Source: HGM04593 sp045647885
GTDB lineage: Bacteria; Bacteroidota; Bacteroidia; Bacteroidales; Bacteroidaceae
Direction: 5' to 3'
Assembly (NCBI GenBank): GCA_045647885.1
Contig: JAZRMX010000017.1
Coordinates: 1 to 22,987, forward strand
Length of the DNA stretch: 22,987 bases
Program-made: the position numbers and the translations under genes
Shown: positions 22,814 through 22,987 of the stretch, in pieces
How positions within the stretch are numbered: the stretch's first letter is position 1
How the letters are laid out: each line of letters begins with the position of its first letter
The notes under the pieces: model-generated
The model's database searches: none
What the model saw: only the letters and a program-made list of their open reading frames with translations
Told to the model about the DNA's origin: nothing

Positions 22814-22987
22814 ATGTGTAACAAATTATCTCTTGCAATGGTAATTCTCAAAAAGAAACCGGCACCGTTAAAATCACAGTGTTTATCCGAGCATTTGCAG
22901 GAGAGAGTGCGAGGAATGTTTGCCCGCGAGTTAGGTGCCGCAAGGCAACTAACTGAGGAAGTCCCACAGCACCCTGCAAATGCGAGA
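22814..22987 (+). CDS. Possible partial CDS running off the right edge
   Basis: From ATG 22814 (or ATG 22838) a frame stays open for 58 codons to the last base. The product starts MCNKLSLAMVILKKKPAP and continues with a helical segment L-S-E-H-L-Q-E-R-V-R-G-M-F-A-R-E-L-G-A-A-R-Q-L-T-E-E. I recognise no family. In favour: base composition jumps from AT-rich intergenic to the roughly 50% GC of nearby genes, and the predicted helix is well formed. Against: no promoter or family match, and the same bases contain a strong inverted repeat that could mean a structured RNA instead. No stop is visible because the window ends. Confidence 0.4.
   Translation, partial: MCNKLSLAMVILKKKPAPLKSQCLSEHLQERVRGMFARELGAARQLTEEVPQHPANAR
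22891..22983. repeat. Long nested inverted repeat, possible structured RNA
   Basis: GCATTTGCAGG (22891-22901) pairs perfectly with CCTGCAAATGC (22973-22983). Immediately inside, after a 5-base bulge, GTGC (22907-22910) pairs with GCAC (22969-22972). At the centre GTTAG-G-TGCC (22930-22939) pairs with GGCA-A-CTAAC (22944-22953) around GCAA, a GNRA tetraloop when read on the plus strand. Internal loops on each side both contain GAGGAA. It matches no RNA family that I can name. Confidence 0.5.

Noticed and set aside
22891..22983. SRP RNA, 6S RNA or integron attC site
   Set aside because: The SRP apical GGAA loop motif with its internal loops is absent on both strands, the fold is too short for 6S RNA, and the GTTAG/CTAAC arms are in the opposite order from attC core sites.
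22950..22987. GAGGAAGTCC as the start of RNase P RNA (P4 region)
   Set aside because: The conserved GAGGAAAGTCC lacks one A here, the bases after it do not follow the family, and they pair with upstream sequence in a way RNase P RNA would not. A truncated or divergent case cannot be fully excluded.
1..22987. CRISPR array, toxin-antitoxin, phage or defence island
   Set aside because: I saw no spaced direct repeats, no phage structural genes and no recognisable defence genes; apart from the IS tail the content is housekeeping.

Overview
The window is chromosomal DNA from a member of the order Bacteroidales (phylum Bacteroidota). The evidence is the gene content (a DUF5683 protein, a DUF3822 protein beside rsmD, a parA-parB-DUF5683-MltD-Rel gene string), promoters of the Bacteroidota type (-7 element TAnnTTTG, several copies), A-rich leaders without clear Shine-Dalgarno sequences, and translated products that look like Bacteroides/Prevotella-type proteins. 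I cannot resolve the family from sequence alone. Nearly everything is core housekeeping DNA. Accessory-looking elements are few: the tail of a transposase at the left edge, an AT-rich gene for a secreted Cys-rich protein, and a 47-residue small protein.

Layout. 1-272: 3' end of an insertion-sequence transposase and its flank. 273-504: tRNA-Gln(CTG) on the minus strand with its terminator, and divergent promoters. 653-3865 (+): rsfS, ftsH and cdsA, tightly packed. 3948-4610 (+): secreted MORN-like/CxxC protein, then a strong two-way terminator. 4684-6609 (-): surE then lpxB. 6610-6893: divergent promoter region. 6894-12931 (+): a five-gene string parA, parB, DUF5683, SLT/LysM lytic transglycosylase and Rel, with gaps of 2-14 bases. 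12932-13180: intergenic region with inverted repeats. 13181-14510 (-): M23 peptidase then a small MerR-type regulator. 14511-14765: divergent promoters and a leader palindrome. 14766-17384 (+): alaS with terminator. 17527-17670 (+): small protein. 17677-19110 (-): Dda/RecD-like helicase. 19206-21233 (+): membrane-anchored protein, DUF3822 protein and rsmD. 21237-22670 (-): cardiolipin synthase. 22671-22987: terminator-like hairpin, then an open reading frame that runs off the right edge and contains a striking inverted repeat.

How the genes fit together. Several genes serve the ribosome and translation (rsfS, rsmD, alaS, tRNA-Gln). Others build or remodel the envelope (cdsA, cls, lpxB, lytic transglycosylase, M23 peptidase) and FtsH does membrane quality control. 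ParA/ParB segregate the chromosome and Rel sets (p)ppGpp. Co-transcription of parAB with a cell-wall lytic enzyme and Rel is the most suggestive functional grouping.

I did not find a clear new multi-gene system. The best leads are the palindrome at the predicted 5' end of the alaS mRNA, the 47-residue peptide gene, the secreted CxxC protein, the 19206-DUF3822-rsmD cluster, and the structured right-edge sequence.
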